DNA of 21,549 bases. It comes from Planctomycetota bacterium (GTDB taxonomy: Bacteria > Planctomycetota > PUPC01 > JACPCR01). This document shows, one piece after another, positions 8,800-17,404 of the stretch. The notes under the pieces are model-generated. The model was not told where the DNA came from, searched no databases, and was given only the letters and a program-made list of their open reading frames with translations. The stretch covers positions 1-21,549 of the forward strand of contig JASLXP010001012.1 in NCBI GenBank assembly GCA_030740295.1. Direction: 5' to 3'. Made by a program: the position numbers and the translations under genes. Every line of letters begins with the position of its first letter. Within the stretch, counting starts at the first letter, position 1.

Positions 8800-11640
8800 T
8801 CATTTCCTGAACCGGATGGCTACTTCGCTCACCAGAACCCAATGAGAGATCAGGCTGTCACTGGCGGCCAGGTTTCGTATCTCGATTTCGTTGTCGCCTT
8901 TCTTCAATGTTCCGGCGGGTAAGGGCCACGAGATGCGTTTCCAGTCCTGCTTGGGAAAACCATTTGTGCCTTCGAAGATCTTGCGGCGGTTGACGAATAC
9001 TTGAATCGGGACTGGCGCGCACCAGTGCTTGTCGTTGTCCTGTGCCTCTATCTCGATGACGCCTTCTCCGGTGGGGGGATCGTCCATCAGGCTCAACTTT
9101 GCGGTGACGCGTGACATGGTTGTCATGGTGCCACGGACGGCGACACAATTGACGCGCTTCGGGCAGTACCAGGAATAGCTGCCGTAATGCTGGCCGCCGG
9201 TGAACTGCAGCCCGGGCAGGCGCCAGCCGTCTTCGAGAGTTTCGACAAAATTATTCTGCCGGTGTTTTTCAACCACAGCTCTGGGGTTTTTGAGCAGTTC
9301 CTGCAGCAGTGCTGGCAACTCACCCTCATTTTCAGGTTCACCGATATCCACGTAGGCGCTGCTCCAGACGCGGCTGTGCAGGCTTTTGAATGAAGGCATC
9401 TTGCCGCCCTTCTCCTTAGCATCGGCGAGTTTTGTCTGATAGTTCGGCATCCATTGGGAATAGATGTACTCCTTCAGGTTGCGGGCGTACACCCAGTATT
9501 GATCGTCGGTCAGCTCTCCGAATCGGCCAGGCACCAGGCGGGAGCAATTCGCGATGAAGAGACTCTTTACAGATAACAGATCCTTGTGCGCCATGGATTC
9601 CGGTGGCACCAGTTTGAGAGCCGTATCAAACAGCTCAAAAGCCTTCTTCACGAAAGGGCCATCGAAATAATCGGCGGGGGGATAGCCGCCCCAGATCATT
9701 CGCCCGTCGTAATCACCGAATTCCAACCGGTCGTAGATCAGATCGAAAAGTTGCCGAACCGCAGGCGCTGCTTTGCCGTAATAGGCCCGGATGAATTCGT
9801 TCTTCAGACGCCCGATGTCTTCGGTTGGATCCCAGTTCAGTCGGCAATGGACATAGTTGAACAGTTCCCTGAAAGAAAGATTGCCGCCGCAGTACCAGAT
9901 GGCGCTCATGTTGTGTTTGGCACCCCACTTTACGCGCCAGGCCATTCCGTAAATGGTGTATCGGCCCCTGCCGTTGTAATCGTAGAGCCCCATGTTGTTT
10001 GGCGCCATCTTCAGCCAGCCTTTCAGGTGCGAGTAGGCCACGATGTTTTCAGGCGCTTCAAAATCGCGGAGAGAATTCGGCGCGCTTGATGCATTCGGCC
10101 AGGCGGCATAGAGGCAGACCAGATTCTTTTCTGGCTTCAATCGAGTCGGGGGGAAGTCCGCGCCGTTGTACGCGTTCGTGACCAGAACTTTGTCCGGAAA
10201 TTTATTCGCCACTTTTCGGGCCACATAGTTTGCCCAGAAGAGCGTCTGGTCAGCCTTGTTGCCGACTGCTGCACATTCCCTGCAACTGCACCATTCGGGC
10301 CCGTCGCCCTGCGAAACGCAAAAGTACTCGCGGTCGTTCTGCAGCTCCATCCAGCGCAACATCCGCTCGGCCGAGATTCTAAGGACGTCCGGATTAGAGA
10401 GGCAGATCATGACGCGAGCCGCGGGGGTGTCTTTTGCGATTCGTTTGCCATTGCCCAGAAGAGCGTAGTACTCGGGATGTTCATCGTAGTATTTCCTGGC
10501 GGGCACCAGATAGGCCGCGGTGTGATCGAGCCAGAGAGTTCGGTCGAACCAATCCTTTTCACCGGTCTTCTCCAGGATCTTTCTTGCATCGCTGAAGAAA
10601 TTGTAACTCCAGCCTTTGATGGAATAGTCGCCCACACATCCCTTGACGTTATAGACCGGTTTGTCAGCCAGCTCACAGGCCCGGAGCAGATTAGTTCTCT
10701 TCTTTGGGAATGTCCGCACGTGAAGCGTGAAGAACTTGCAGCCCTGTTTCTCGAGAAATGAATAAAGGCCATATCCGGCGCCGTGTTTTGTCTTTCCTGC
10801 AATGGTGATTGAGCTTTCCTTCGCCCGGATGATGAAGCCTTGATAGCCCCATGGTTTGAGCTCTTCCTCCGTGATCGTCCGGCTCTTCAGGGCCGGCCCC
10901 CTGCCGAGAAAAATCACGTTCGCCAATTCGGGGAAAGCCGTGATTCCTTTGGGATTCAGTGGAATTTTGATGCCGGTCAGTTGCTCCAGCAGGCCCTGGA
11001 ATTTCCCGCCAAATCCACTGTCATCGAGTATCGCATAAATGGGGAAAGCTATTCCCTGGCTTTGGACTCGATTAGCAGCCTGATACAACAGCATCCGATC
11101 CTTATCTACTGTCGAATCATCGGTGAGAGCGGAAATACCAAGCAGTTTGATGGAGAAATGCTCCTGGCTGTTCGGGAACGAAAGCCTGATGCCCGAAACC
11201 TTGTCCCAACCCGCGGCTCCATCTTTGCGCACGAAAGTGCCCAGGGGCAGGAGGATGATCTGTTCGCCTCTGCGGATGTAGAAGCTTCGCGAGTAATCAC
11301 CCTTGCCCGCTGCGAAGCTGATTCGTCCACTGGCAGACTTCGGGCTGTAAAATGCAAGCGCAATCGATCGGGACTCAGTCAAATCCAGTTGGAGAACCTT
11401 CCGCCACTCGGCCATTCCTTTCTTCGCCACCTCGAAGACTGTCGCAGGTACAGCCTTGCCGACTGGCGGATCGTATTGGCTTGAAGTGGGCGCCGACGAT
11501 CCTGTCCAGGCCGTGTCGTTTCCTGAAACGATCCGGATATTGGTTTCGGCACGAATCGCACTGCCCTGAAGGAAGAGCACGGGCAAGGGCAGCAAGTGAA
11601 GGGCGAGCGTTCTTATTCTGTAAATCTGACGTAGGAACAT
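8800..11640 (-). CDS. Secreted DUF4838 protein with alpha-glucuronidase-like N-terminal fold
   Basis: A 946-residue exported protein. Residues 1-31 form a signal peptide (hydrophobic LALHLLPLPVLFLQGSAIRA, cut near Ala31). Residues 35-170 look like a beta-sandwich, carbohydrate-binding-like module. Residues 195-310 match the GH67-N/DUF4838 entry domain with KTKHGAGYGLYSFLEKQGCKFF near 284-304. The DUF4838 core follows, with the hallmark GDGPEWCSCRECAAV at 446-459, and residues about 840-946 form a second beta-sandwich. DUF4838 proteins are common in glycan-use loci and are presumed glycoside hydrolases without established chemistry. The start is supported by a strong ribosome binding site, GGAGAGGAAG, directly before the ATG. 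It follows argG by 83 bp and precedes the permease gene by 36 bp. Confidence 0.85.
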   Translation of the reverse strand: MFLRQIYRIRTLALHLLPLPVLFLQGSAIRAETNIRIVSGNDTAWTGSSAPTSSQYDPPVGKAVPATVFEVAKKGMAEWRKVLQLDLTESRSIALAFYSPKSASGRISFAAGKGDYSRSFYIRRGEQIILLPLGTFVRKDGAAGWDKVSGIRLSFPNSQEHFSIKLLGISALTDDSTVDKDRMLLYQAANRVQSQGIAFPIYAILDDSGFGGKFQGLLEQLTGIKIPLNPKGITAFPELANVIFLGRGPALKSRTITEEELKPWGYQGFIIRAKESSITIAGKTKHGAGYGLYSFLEKQGCKFFTLHVRTFPKKRTNLLRACELADKPVYNVKGCVGDYSIKGWSYNFFSDARKILEKTGEKDWFDRTLWLDHTAAYLVPARKYYDEHPEYYALLGNGKRIAKDTPAARVMICLSNPDVLRISAERMLRWMELQNDREYFCVSQGDGPEWCSCRECAAVGNKADQTLFWANYVARKVANKFPDKVLVTNAYNGADFPPTRLKPEKNLVCLYAAWPNASSAPNSLRDFEAPENIVAYSHLKGWLKMAPNNMGLYDYNGRGRYTIYGMAWRVKWGAKHNMSAIWYCGGNLSFRELFNYVHCRLNWDPTEDIGRLKNEFIRAYYGKAAPAVRQLFDLIYDRLEFGDYDGRMIWGGYPPADYFDGPFVKKAFELFDTALKLVPPESMAHKDLLSVKSLFIANCSRLVPGRFGELTDDQYWVYARNLKEYIYSQWMPNYQTKLADAKEKGGKMPSFKSLHSRVWSSAYVDIGEPENEGELPALLQELLKNPRAVVEKHRQNNFVETLEDGWRLPGLQFTGGQHYGSYSWYCPKRVNCVAVRGTMTTMSRVTAKLSLMDDPPTGEGVIEIEAQDNDKHWCAPVPIQVFVNRRKIFEGTNGFPKQDWKRISWPLPAGTLKKGDNEIEIRNLAASDSLISHWVLVSEVAIRFRK

Positions 11641-11723
11641 CTTCCTCTCCGATTCGGTTAATCAGCAGACGAAGTCGCGGGACACCGGGCTATTGAGGCA
11701 GATTTACTTTTGTCAGGATGCTC

Positions 11724-12926
11724 TCACTTCTGCAGCAGGGCCCGCATGCGCAGACGCAGGGCGTTCAGTTTGATGAAACCTTCGGCATCGTGCTGATCGT
11801 AAATCTCGTCCTCTTCAAAGGTAGCGAGCTCCGGATTGTAAAGGGAGTTTTCTGACTTCCGGCCGGCGATGATGCAGTTGCCTTTGTAGAGCTTGACCCG
11901 GACGGTGCCGGTGACGTTTTGCTGCGAGTCATCGATCATCGTCTGCAGCATCTCGCGTTCGGGCGCATACCAGAATCCGTAATAGACCATTTCCGCGTAA
12001 CGCGGGATAAGCGAATCGCGCAGGTGCATGACTTCCCGATCCATACACAAAGATTCGAGGGCACGATGCGCGTTGAAGAGGATGGTGCCTCCGGGCGTTT
12101 CATAAACCCCCCGGGATTTCATCCCAACATAGCGGTTTTCGACAAGGTCGGTGCGACCGATGCCGTTGGCACCGCCGAGCTCGTTGAGCTTCTCCATCAC
12201 ACCCATCGGAGTGAGCGATTCGCCATTGACGGCCACCGCGTTTCCATCCTCAAAATCTATCTCCACATAGGTCGGCCTGTCGGGCGCGGCTTCCGGTGAG
12301 ACGGAAAGCATGAACATGTCTTCCGGCGGCTCAGACCAGGGGTCTTCCAGGATGCCTCCTTCAAAGCTGAGGTGGAGCATGTTGCGATCCATGCTGTAAG
12401 GCTTCTCCGCGGTGACCGGCACAGGGATGTTGTGCTTTTCAGCATAATCAAGAAGGTCGGTGCGCGATTTAAACTCCCATTCACGCCAGGGCGCGATGAT
12501 CTTGACGCCCGGCATGAGCGCGTATGCGGTGAGCTCGAAGCGCACCTGGTCGTTGCCTTTACCGGTGGCGCCGTGGGAGACCGCGTCCGCGCCTTCCGCC
12601 TGTGCAATTTCAATCATACGTTTCGCGATCAGCGGCCGTGCGATGGATGTGCCCAGCAGGTAGACGCCTTCGTAGATCGCGTTCGCCCGCATCATGGGAA
12701 AGATGAAGTCCCGGGCGAATTCCTCTCGAAGGTCGTCAATGAAAACCTTGCTTGCGCCGGTCTGGATGGCCTTTGGTCGCACTGGATCCAGTTCTTCGCC
12801 CTGGCCGAGGTCGGCACAGAAGGCGATGACTTCGCAATCGTAGGTCTCGATCAGCCATTTCATGATGATCGATGTGTCGAGCCCGCCGGAGTAGGCCAGC
12901 ACTACTTTTTTCGCTTCACTTCCCAT
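11724..12926 (-). CDS. argG: Argininosuccinate synthase
   Basis: This 400-residue cytoplasmic enzyme joins citrulline and aspartate with ATP to make argininosuccinate, the penultimate step of arginine synthesis. The ATP-pyrophosphatase loop AYSGGLDTS lies at residues 11-19; [15 protein letters not shown], the ligand-binding SMDRN and the late [18 protein letters not shown] segment are all present, and the length is normal for the family. The ATG at 12926 follows a good AGGAGA site at about 7 bp. No argH or other arginine gene is adjacent; downstream on the same strand are glycan-use genes 83 bp away, so argG may either head that transcript or end just before an unseen promoter. The upstream 211-bp region is shared with the divergent 13138 gene. 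Confidence 0.97.
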   Translation of the reverse strand: MGSEAKKVVLAYSGGLDTSIIMKWLIETYDCEVIAFCADLGQGEELDPVRPKAIQTGASKVFIDDLREEFARDFIFPMMRANAIYEGVYLLGTSIARPLIAKRMIEIAQAEGADAVSHGATGKGNDQVRFELTAYALMPGVKIIAPWREWEFKSRTDLLDYAEKHNIPVPVTAEKPYSMDRNMLHLSFEGGILEDPWSEPPEDMFMLSVSPEAAPDRPTYVEIDFEDGNAVAVNGESLTPMGVMEKLNELGGANGIGRTDLVENRYVGMKSRGVYETPGGTILFNAHRALESLCMDREVMHLRDSLIPRYAEMVYYGFWYAPEREMLQTMIDDSQQNVTGTVRVKLYKGNCIIAGRKSENSLYNPELATFEEDEIYDQHDAEGFIKLNALRLRMRALLQK

Positions 12927-13137
12927 CGTTTTCTCCTGTCAAGAATTGAAATTTTCTGTTGTTTTTAGAGCCGGCTGGCTTATAGCCTGTTTTCGCGGCA
13001 TTCGCTAGGCAGACTACTGATCTGGTGACTCCCCACCGGAGAACGCGTGCGCGCACCGGATTTTCAAATGGACAAAGAACCGCGGGAATGAAGAATAGGA
13101 AATGTCGTAACACGCCGCAGACACCCACCGAATCTCA
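12927..13137. promoter_or_regulatory. Divergent control region between argG and the 1052-residue gene
   Basis: This 211-bp region must hold the promoters for argG (minus) and the gene at 13138 (plus). Two elements are visible: a perfect 10-bp palindrome GTGCGCGCAC at 13047-13056, and a direct repeat CACCGGA at 13034-13040 and 13054-13060, spaced 20 bp (about two helical turns). No clear -35/-10 pair can be defended. The palindrome and repeats could be an operator, but short GC palindromes also arise by chance. Confidence 0.35.
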
Positions 13138-16100
13138 ATGGCCATCAATCCCGATACGGAACGCACTCCGTCGCTCGGCTCTCTGCCTGCCGACACTTTC
13201 GAATTCTCTGTTCCTGCATCTTCTGAGTCGGGCACGCGCCTGATTTCTGTAAGCGTGCCCGCGCCGCAGGCAATAGAGGGGTGTCATTCCTGGCGAGTCT
13301 GTTGTGGCGAGGAATCTGTCATCCCGCAGGTGCAGGTTCTGAACGAGGCAGATGACGGCACGCCACGAACTCTGATGGTGCGTTTTCCCTGGAAGGTCGA
13401 GCAGGGCCAGGACTATTCATTCAGCATAGCGAGCGATGAGGATGCTTCGGACGGAGAAAACATCATCGGGCAGGTTACTCCGTATTCCTTTTCGATGAAT
13501 GCCGGCGAACGAAGCCTGACGCTCCTCGGCAATTACCTCACGATTCTGCGTAATGAGGCGACGGAGTGTGGTGTGCAGGTCGTTGCCCCGAATTTTCCGA
13601 CCCGGTTCATGGGCCCGGAAATCAAGGTGATTGAGAATGGGCCTTATTTCGCCTGGGTGAACGCGGATTACTACGGGGGGATCTGGAATGCAAGGCTGGA
13701 ATTGAAGGCGGACCTGTTTGGAGAGGTCGAGTTCACTTCGCGCCTGCTGCGCACTCGTCGCGATGCGGCCATGCCACGGTACGGGTTTCGAATTTTCTCG
13801 TCGAACGGGCAGGCTGAAGTCGGCGGCGAGCCGGTCAAGGGGAAAAAGGTCATTCGAGAATTGGCGAAACAGGAGTTCCGGATCACTTCTGAATCGCTTC
13901 AGACATCCTTCCTGATTCCTGGGGGCCCGCAGTTCCGTGAGGGGCAGTTGCAGAGCGTGGATAAGACTGGCGTGCAGATCGACCTTTACCGCAGCGGAGA
14001 ATTGGAGCCTGGCGGCCGCTTTCTTGAGGGGCAGGAACGTTCGTGTCACCTGATCATGCTTGGCTCAGAAAACGGCAGTGGGCAGAGCCAGCACATTCGC
14101 GGACAGGCCGCGGTGGACGCTCGCCGCGCGGCAGGCAGGGCCTATCCCGAAACTGACTGGGGCGCGCTGCTGCCTCTTCGCAAAAAGGCAACAAGCCTGG
14201 CCAGGAGCATGCAGGTGAGGGACGGTGAGGATTTCGGTCGTATACGCTCGCACGACTCTTTGCCAATGTCGCACCTGGATGCCGCGCTCGCGATTCTCGA
14301 GGATTACTATCGCGGTGGAGACGTCCGCCTACTTGACTGGGCCCTGGATGCGGCCGAACATTATCTCTCCATGCGGCTCTATCGCGGCTGGGATCTCAAT
14401 GCGTACGGTGGCGAGCGCAATGAAGAAGATTCCCGGGAGATCGAGGCCTGCAACCAGGCCGGCACTTTTCTGCTGCTGCTGGCCTACGATCAGACGGGCG
14501 ACCCGCGTTTCCGTGAGAGCGCGATTGCCTGCGTCGACCGGGTGGCCCAGCGAATGGAACAGACCTATTTCATGTCCGGGTATTCGCTCGACCGTGGCTG
14601 GTCTCTCGGTGCAGACGTGCGGGGCGGCTACTTCGCCAAAGACCTGGTCGATTTTTTTCAATACACGGGCGAAGCCAGGTATCTGGAGACGGCGCGAAAT
14701 ATCCTTCGTGGGCTCGGCAAGCTCCGGCTCGGAGAAGGGCTCTGGAAGGAGGAATACAGCGACCCTTACAGCCCGACTGCGCTGACGATAACGGGTGAAG
14801 ATGTGGGCATCATGCATGACACCAAGGATTTTGAGAATCCTTTCCACCTCACACAGATCCTGCTCGGCGCGCAGGCCGTGTATTCGCAGACGGAGAACGA
14901 GCTCGCGAGAAAAATTGTCTCGGACATCAGCGACTGGCTGGTAGCCAGCCAGTCCGACGCCGGCCTGTGGAATTCTCCACAGGCGGGTTCGCCTGCCGGC
15001 CAGATATCCGGGCTGTCCCTTCAAGTATCTACTGCTCTGCTTAAATCGTACGGCCTGCTCGGAGAGCCGGATTACTACCAGGCCGCCGAGAGCTCAATAC
15101 GGCTTGTGACCCAACTGTTCGAGAGATTCGGCGCCTTCCCTGAGGGAGTGCCGCCCCAGGACAAAGATTACTTCTATACCGAGGACTTCACGGAAGTGGA
15201 TTTTCTTCGGCTGAAGCTGAATCTGGAGACGATGAGTCTGAGCGCGCTGTCGGGATTTTTCAGCGCTGTGAACGAGTACATCCATCTCGCATTCGATGCA
15301 TCGGAATCTCTGCGGCAGCCGATCTCGAATCCGCTTGGAGTGTTTCTTCTTGACGAGGCCGAGTTCGCCGACGAAGAGGCCCAGCTCGATTTCGATGCAG
15401 GTATCCGCATCAGCGAAGTGGACGCCGACTACCAGAAATGCCGGGAGGCCGAAGCGTTTAACACCACAGAAGAAGCTATCGAGTCGTGGGAGAAGTTTGT
15501 CGCCGACCATGTGAACGCCCCACTCGAGAGTTTTCGGGTCATCCAGCTTGCCCGTGAAGCAGGAGACGCCGCCAAGGAAGAGGCCGCTACACAAGTCTTC
15601 CTGAACGATTTTCCCGGTCATCCTCGATCGGGTTGGCTCAGAATAAAGCTGGCTACTCTCAATTATTCACTCGATGAGAAAGACCGAGCGACCGACATTC
15701 TCAAGCAGTTGGTTGACGACCTTTATGGTTCTGTCTGGGAGCGGGATGCTTCAGCCCTTCTGTATCTCTACGGTGAAGGCCCCCGGCCCGAGGCCAGCCT
15801 GCTGGCCGGCAAAGGCGTAGCGGAAACGATCACCATGATTGACCCCAATACCGGCGATCCGGATGAGCTGCCGGTGAGCGTGAGCTGCGAACATGATGAA
15901 TCGAAAATCAGGTTCTCCATCGAGTGCCGTAAACCTGCTGTCGGTGGCGTGGAGGCTATTCGACTTTATCTCGATCCCGTCCACGACTACGAATCGTGGT
16001 GCTGCTTTGAGGTCTCCAGCCAGGGCGATACTTCGTTTCAAGAATTGAGCTGGGCAGGGCAGGGGGAGATCATCAAGGGAGGTGATGATTGGGCGGCGAA

Positions 16101-16296
16101 GGTGAGCGATAAAGAAGAATCGTGGCTCGCGGATATTTCGATCCCTCTCGATAAGCTCGGCCTGGATGGAAACAGGCAGGGAGAGCTTTGTGGTCTGAAC
16201 ATCGAAAGGGTGTTCTCCCTAGGCCTTCGATTGTGGCAGCCGATGCACCGGGATCCTGTCATGCCTCAAGCATTCGGCAGGCTTCTGTTCTGTTGA
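13138..16296 (+). CDS. Four-region PcRGLX/YetA-like and (alpha/alpha)6-barrel protein with CBM9-like C-terminus
   Basis: The 1052-residue protein divides into four regions. Residues about 15-330 are a beta-rich module whose GTPRTLMVRFPWKVEQGQDYSF segment resembles the N-terminal domain of PcRGLX/YetA-like proteins. Residues about 345-720 are helical hairpins typical of a six-hairpin (alpha/alpha)6 barrel, with repeated xxA.xYLxxA..ILRGL-type units. Residues about 760-880 look like TPR repeats. Residues about 890-1052 match a CBM9-like fold (IRLYLDPVHDYESW, then SWLADISIPLDKLGL). PcRGLX/YetA proteins are linked to rhamnogalacturonan breakdown, so a polysaccharide lyase or hydrolase is likely but unproven. 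The ATG at 13138 is the only plausible start: in-frame stops lie at 13096 and 13105. No signal peptide is visible, which is odd for such a domain set. Confidence 0.7.
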   Translation: MAINPDTERTPSLGSLPADTFEFSVPASSESGTRLISVSVPAPQAIEGCHSWRVCCGEESVIPQVQVLNEADDGTPRTLMVRFPWKVEQGQDYSFSIASDEDASDGENIIGQVTPYSFSMNAGERSLTLLGNYLTILRNEATECGVQVVAPNFPTRFMGPEIKVIENGPYFAWVNADYYGGIWNARLELKADLFGEVEFTSRLLRTRRDAAMPRYGFRIFSSNGQAEVGGEPVKGKKVIRELAKQEFRITSESLQTSFLIPGGPQFREGQLQSVDKTGVQIDLYRSGELEPGGRFLEGQERSCHLIMLGSENGSGQSQHIRGQAAVDARRAAGRAYPETDWGALLPLRKKATSLARSMQVRDGEDFGRIRSHDSLPMSHLDAALAILEDYYRGGDVRLLDWALDAAEHYLSMRLYRGWDLNAYGGERNEEDSREIEACNQAGTFLLLLAYDQTGDPRFRESAIACVDRVAQRMEQTYFMSGYSLDRGWSLGADVRGGYFAKDLVDFFQYTGEARYLETARNILRGLGKLRLGEGLWKEEYSDPYSPTALTITGEDVGIMHDTKDFENPFHLTQILLGAQAVYSQTENELARKIVSDISDWLVASQSDAGLWNSPQAGSPAGQISGLSLQVSTALLKSYGLLGEPDYYQAAESSIRLVTQLFERFGAFPEGVPPQDKDYFYTEDFTEVDFLRLKLNLETMSLSALSGFFSAVNEYIHLAFDASESLRQPISNPLGVFLLDEAEFADEEAQLDFDAGIRISEVDADYQKCREAEAFNTTEEAIESWEKFVADHVNAPLESFRVIQLAREAGDAAKEEAATQVFLNDFPGHPRSGWLRIKLATLNYSLDEKDRATDILKQLVDDLYGSVWERDASALLYLYGEGPRPEASLLAGKGVAETITMIDPNTGDPDELPVSVSCEHDESKIRFSIECRKPAVGGVEAIRLYLDPVHDYESWCCFEVSSQGDTSFQELSWAGQGEIIKGGDDWAAKVSDKEESWLADISIPLDKLGLDGNRQGELCGLNIERVFSLGLRLWQPMHRDPVMPQAFGRLLFC

Positions 16297-16591
16297 AATT
16301 CTGCGACACATCGAGGCGATTCCGATGCGAATTTCGTCGCAATTTTGCAATCCTGAAATAGTAGTATACGACCCCTAGAGCCTTCCTTAAGGGATTCTAG
16401 GCGATTAGGGTAATTTTATTGCATGGGGTCGCGCTTTAAGTAGACTACCGCCACTTTCCAATCAGCATAACGGTTATTCTTGCCCACAAGAATCATCCTC
16501 AGACGGCACGTGGGAGAGCTGTCCTGATGGGACCGTTTGGCTGTACCACGCACATAAGCTCCCAACCAGTGGGCCGAGGAAAGGAAGGAGC
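16297..16591. other. Intergenic spacer upstream of the broken response regulator
   Basis: This 295-bp spacer has no gene. It holds an imperfect hairpin (CCTAGA at 16374-16379 pairing with TCTAGG at 16396-16401, around the palindrome CCTTAAGG) followed by an AT-rich TAATTTTATT tract, about 80 bp after the 16296 stop; it may be a weak terminator. A wider 7-bp inverted pair CGACCCC (16369-16375) and GGGGTCG (16425-16431) encloses it. The end of the spacer has a strong AAGGAAGGAG ribosome binding site for the response regulator. Confidence 0.4.
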
Positions 16592-17243
16592 ATGTCTGTA
16601 CGAGTTCTTCTGGTTGAAGACCATCGGATTGTCCGAGAAGGGTTGCGTTGTCTGCTTGAAAACCAAGACGGTTTCGAGATCGTCGGTGAAGCAGAAGACG
16701 GAAGGGCGGCCGTCGATTTGGCAAAACAACACCAGCCGGACGTCATTCTGATGGACATAGGGATGCCGAATATGAATGGTATCGAGGCAACTTGACTTAT
16801 TTGCAGGGACTTGCCAAAGGTCAAGGTCGTCGCTGTTTCCGCCCATTCGGAGCGCAGGACCGTCCAGGAGATGTTTCGGTCCGGAGCAATCTCTTACGTC
16901 ACCAAAGAAAACAGCAGCGATGAGCTGCTCCAGTCCATTCAGGATGCGGTGGAAGGCAAAACCTATCTAGCGCCCAACATCACGGGGGGTAGTTGTCAGG
17001 AACTATGTGGCAACCATCGCCGGCGAGACCGGCGGCGGGACGGACCTGACTGCCCGTGAGCGCGAAGTTTTACAGCTCCTGGCAGAAGGGCTGTCAGCCA
17101 AAGAGACAGGTCATCGCTTGAACATCAGCCCGAAGACCGTCGAGAGCCATCGGAGAAACATGATGGCCAAAACCGGTTTCTACAGCATCGCCGAGCTCAC
17201 AAAGTACGCGCTCAGGGAAGGGATTACCTTTCTGGAGGGTTGA
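16592..17243 (+). pseudogene. NarL/LuxR-family response regulator with a nonsense codon and a frameshift
   Basis: Read across its lesions, this would be a full-length regulator of about 216 residues. The receiver domain has the acidic pair in LLVEDH (Glu9, Asp10), phospho-acceptor Asp55 in VILMDIGMP, and the Lys in YVTKENS; the C-terminal LuxR helix-turn-helix has LTAREREVLQLLAEGLSAKE and NISPKTVESHRRNM. An in-frame TGA at 16793-16795 follows GIEAT; family members have Arg here, so a CGA to TGA change explains it, and the same frame then continues with LICRDLPKVKVVAV. Further on, a G6 run at 16984-16989 has one G more than needed for the family-like ITGVVVRNYVATI, shifting the frame into 17007-17243. 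The ATG has a strong AAGGAAGGAG site. No partner kinase lies nearby. Sequencing error is an alternative to decay. Confidence 0.8.
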
Positions 17244-17279
17244 TGGCTCGCTCCTCGATTTCCGCGCACCATCGGCGTG

Positions 17280-17339
17280 ATGCACTCCCTCATTGGCGGC
17301 ATTCCAAACTTGATGTTACGTTTCCGCCCCTTAAATTGA
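17280..17339 (+). CDS. Possible 19-codon leader peptide before the acetolactate synthase gene
   Basis: A short frame MHSLIGGIPNLMLRFRPLN ends 11 bases before the terminator stem. It has four Leu and two Ile codons out of 19, only slightly above what chance would give, and no clear Shine-Dalgarno sequence. I list it because its position fits a leader peptide for transcription attenuation of a branched-chain amino acid gene, not because the codon bias is compelling. Confidence 0.2.
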   Translation: MHSLIGGIPNLMLRFRPLN

Positions 17340-17350
17340 GGCGAATGCGA

Positions 17351-17373
17351 GCCCGCGAATGCGGGCCGTTTTT
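17351..17373 (+). terminator. Intrinsic terminator in the acetolactate synthase leader
   Basis: A perfect GC-rich 6-bp stem, GCCCGC pairing with GCGGGC, closes a GAAT loop and is followed by CG and five T residues, a textbook Rho-independent terminator. It lies 107 bp after the broken regulator and ends 31 bp before the acetolactate synthase ATG. A 9-bp direct repeat GCGAATGCG (17341-17349 and 17355-17363) overlaps it. Either it ends regulator transcription or it acts as an attenuator for the gene downstream. Confidence 0.8.
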
Positions 17374-17404
17374 CATCACAGCCACGGACAGGAAGAACAT
17401 CATC

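Noticed and set aside
8090..8842. 250-codon minus-strand frame and 208-codon plus-strand frame at 8116-8742
   Set aside because: Both are out-of-frame shadows of the permease gene, with low-complexity Arg/His/Gly-rich translations.
13102..13110. Minimal frame ATG-TCG-TAA with an upstream purine-rich tract before the 13138 gene
   Set aside because: Two codons are too few to claim a regulatory uORF without comparative evidence.
16793..16795. TGA as a selenocysteine codon in the response regulator
   Set aside because: The family has Arg at this position, no SECIS-like hairpin is evident just after it, and a second lesion is present downstream; a simple CGA to TGA change is more likely.
17240..17404. 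TTG at 17240 as the start of acetolactate synthase
   Set aside because: The 55 extra residues have no family similarity, cross the terminator hairpin and lack a ribosome binding site placed as well as that of the ATG at 17405.
17244..17404. T-box riboswitch in the acetolactate synthase leader
   Set aside because: No T-box consensus sequence or long stem I arrangement is visible; only the terminator and a short frame are present.
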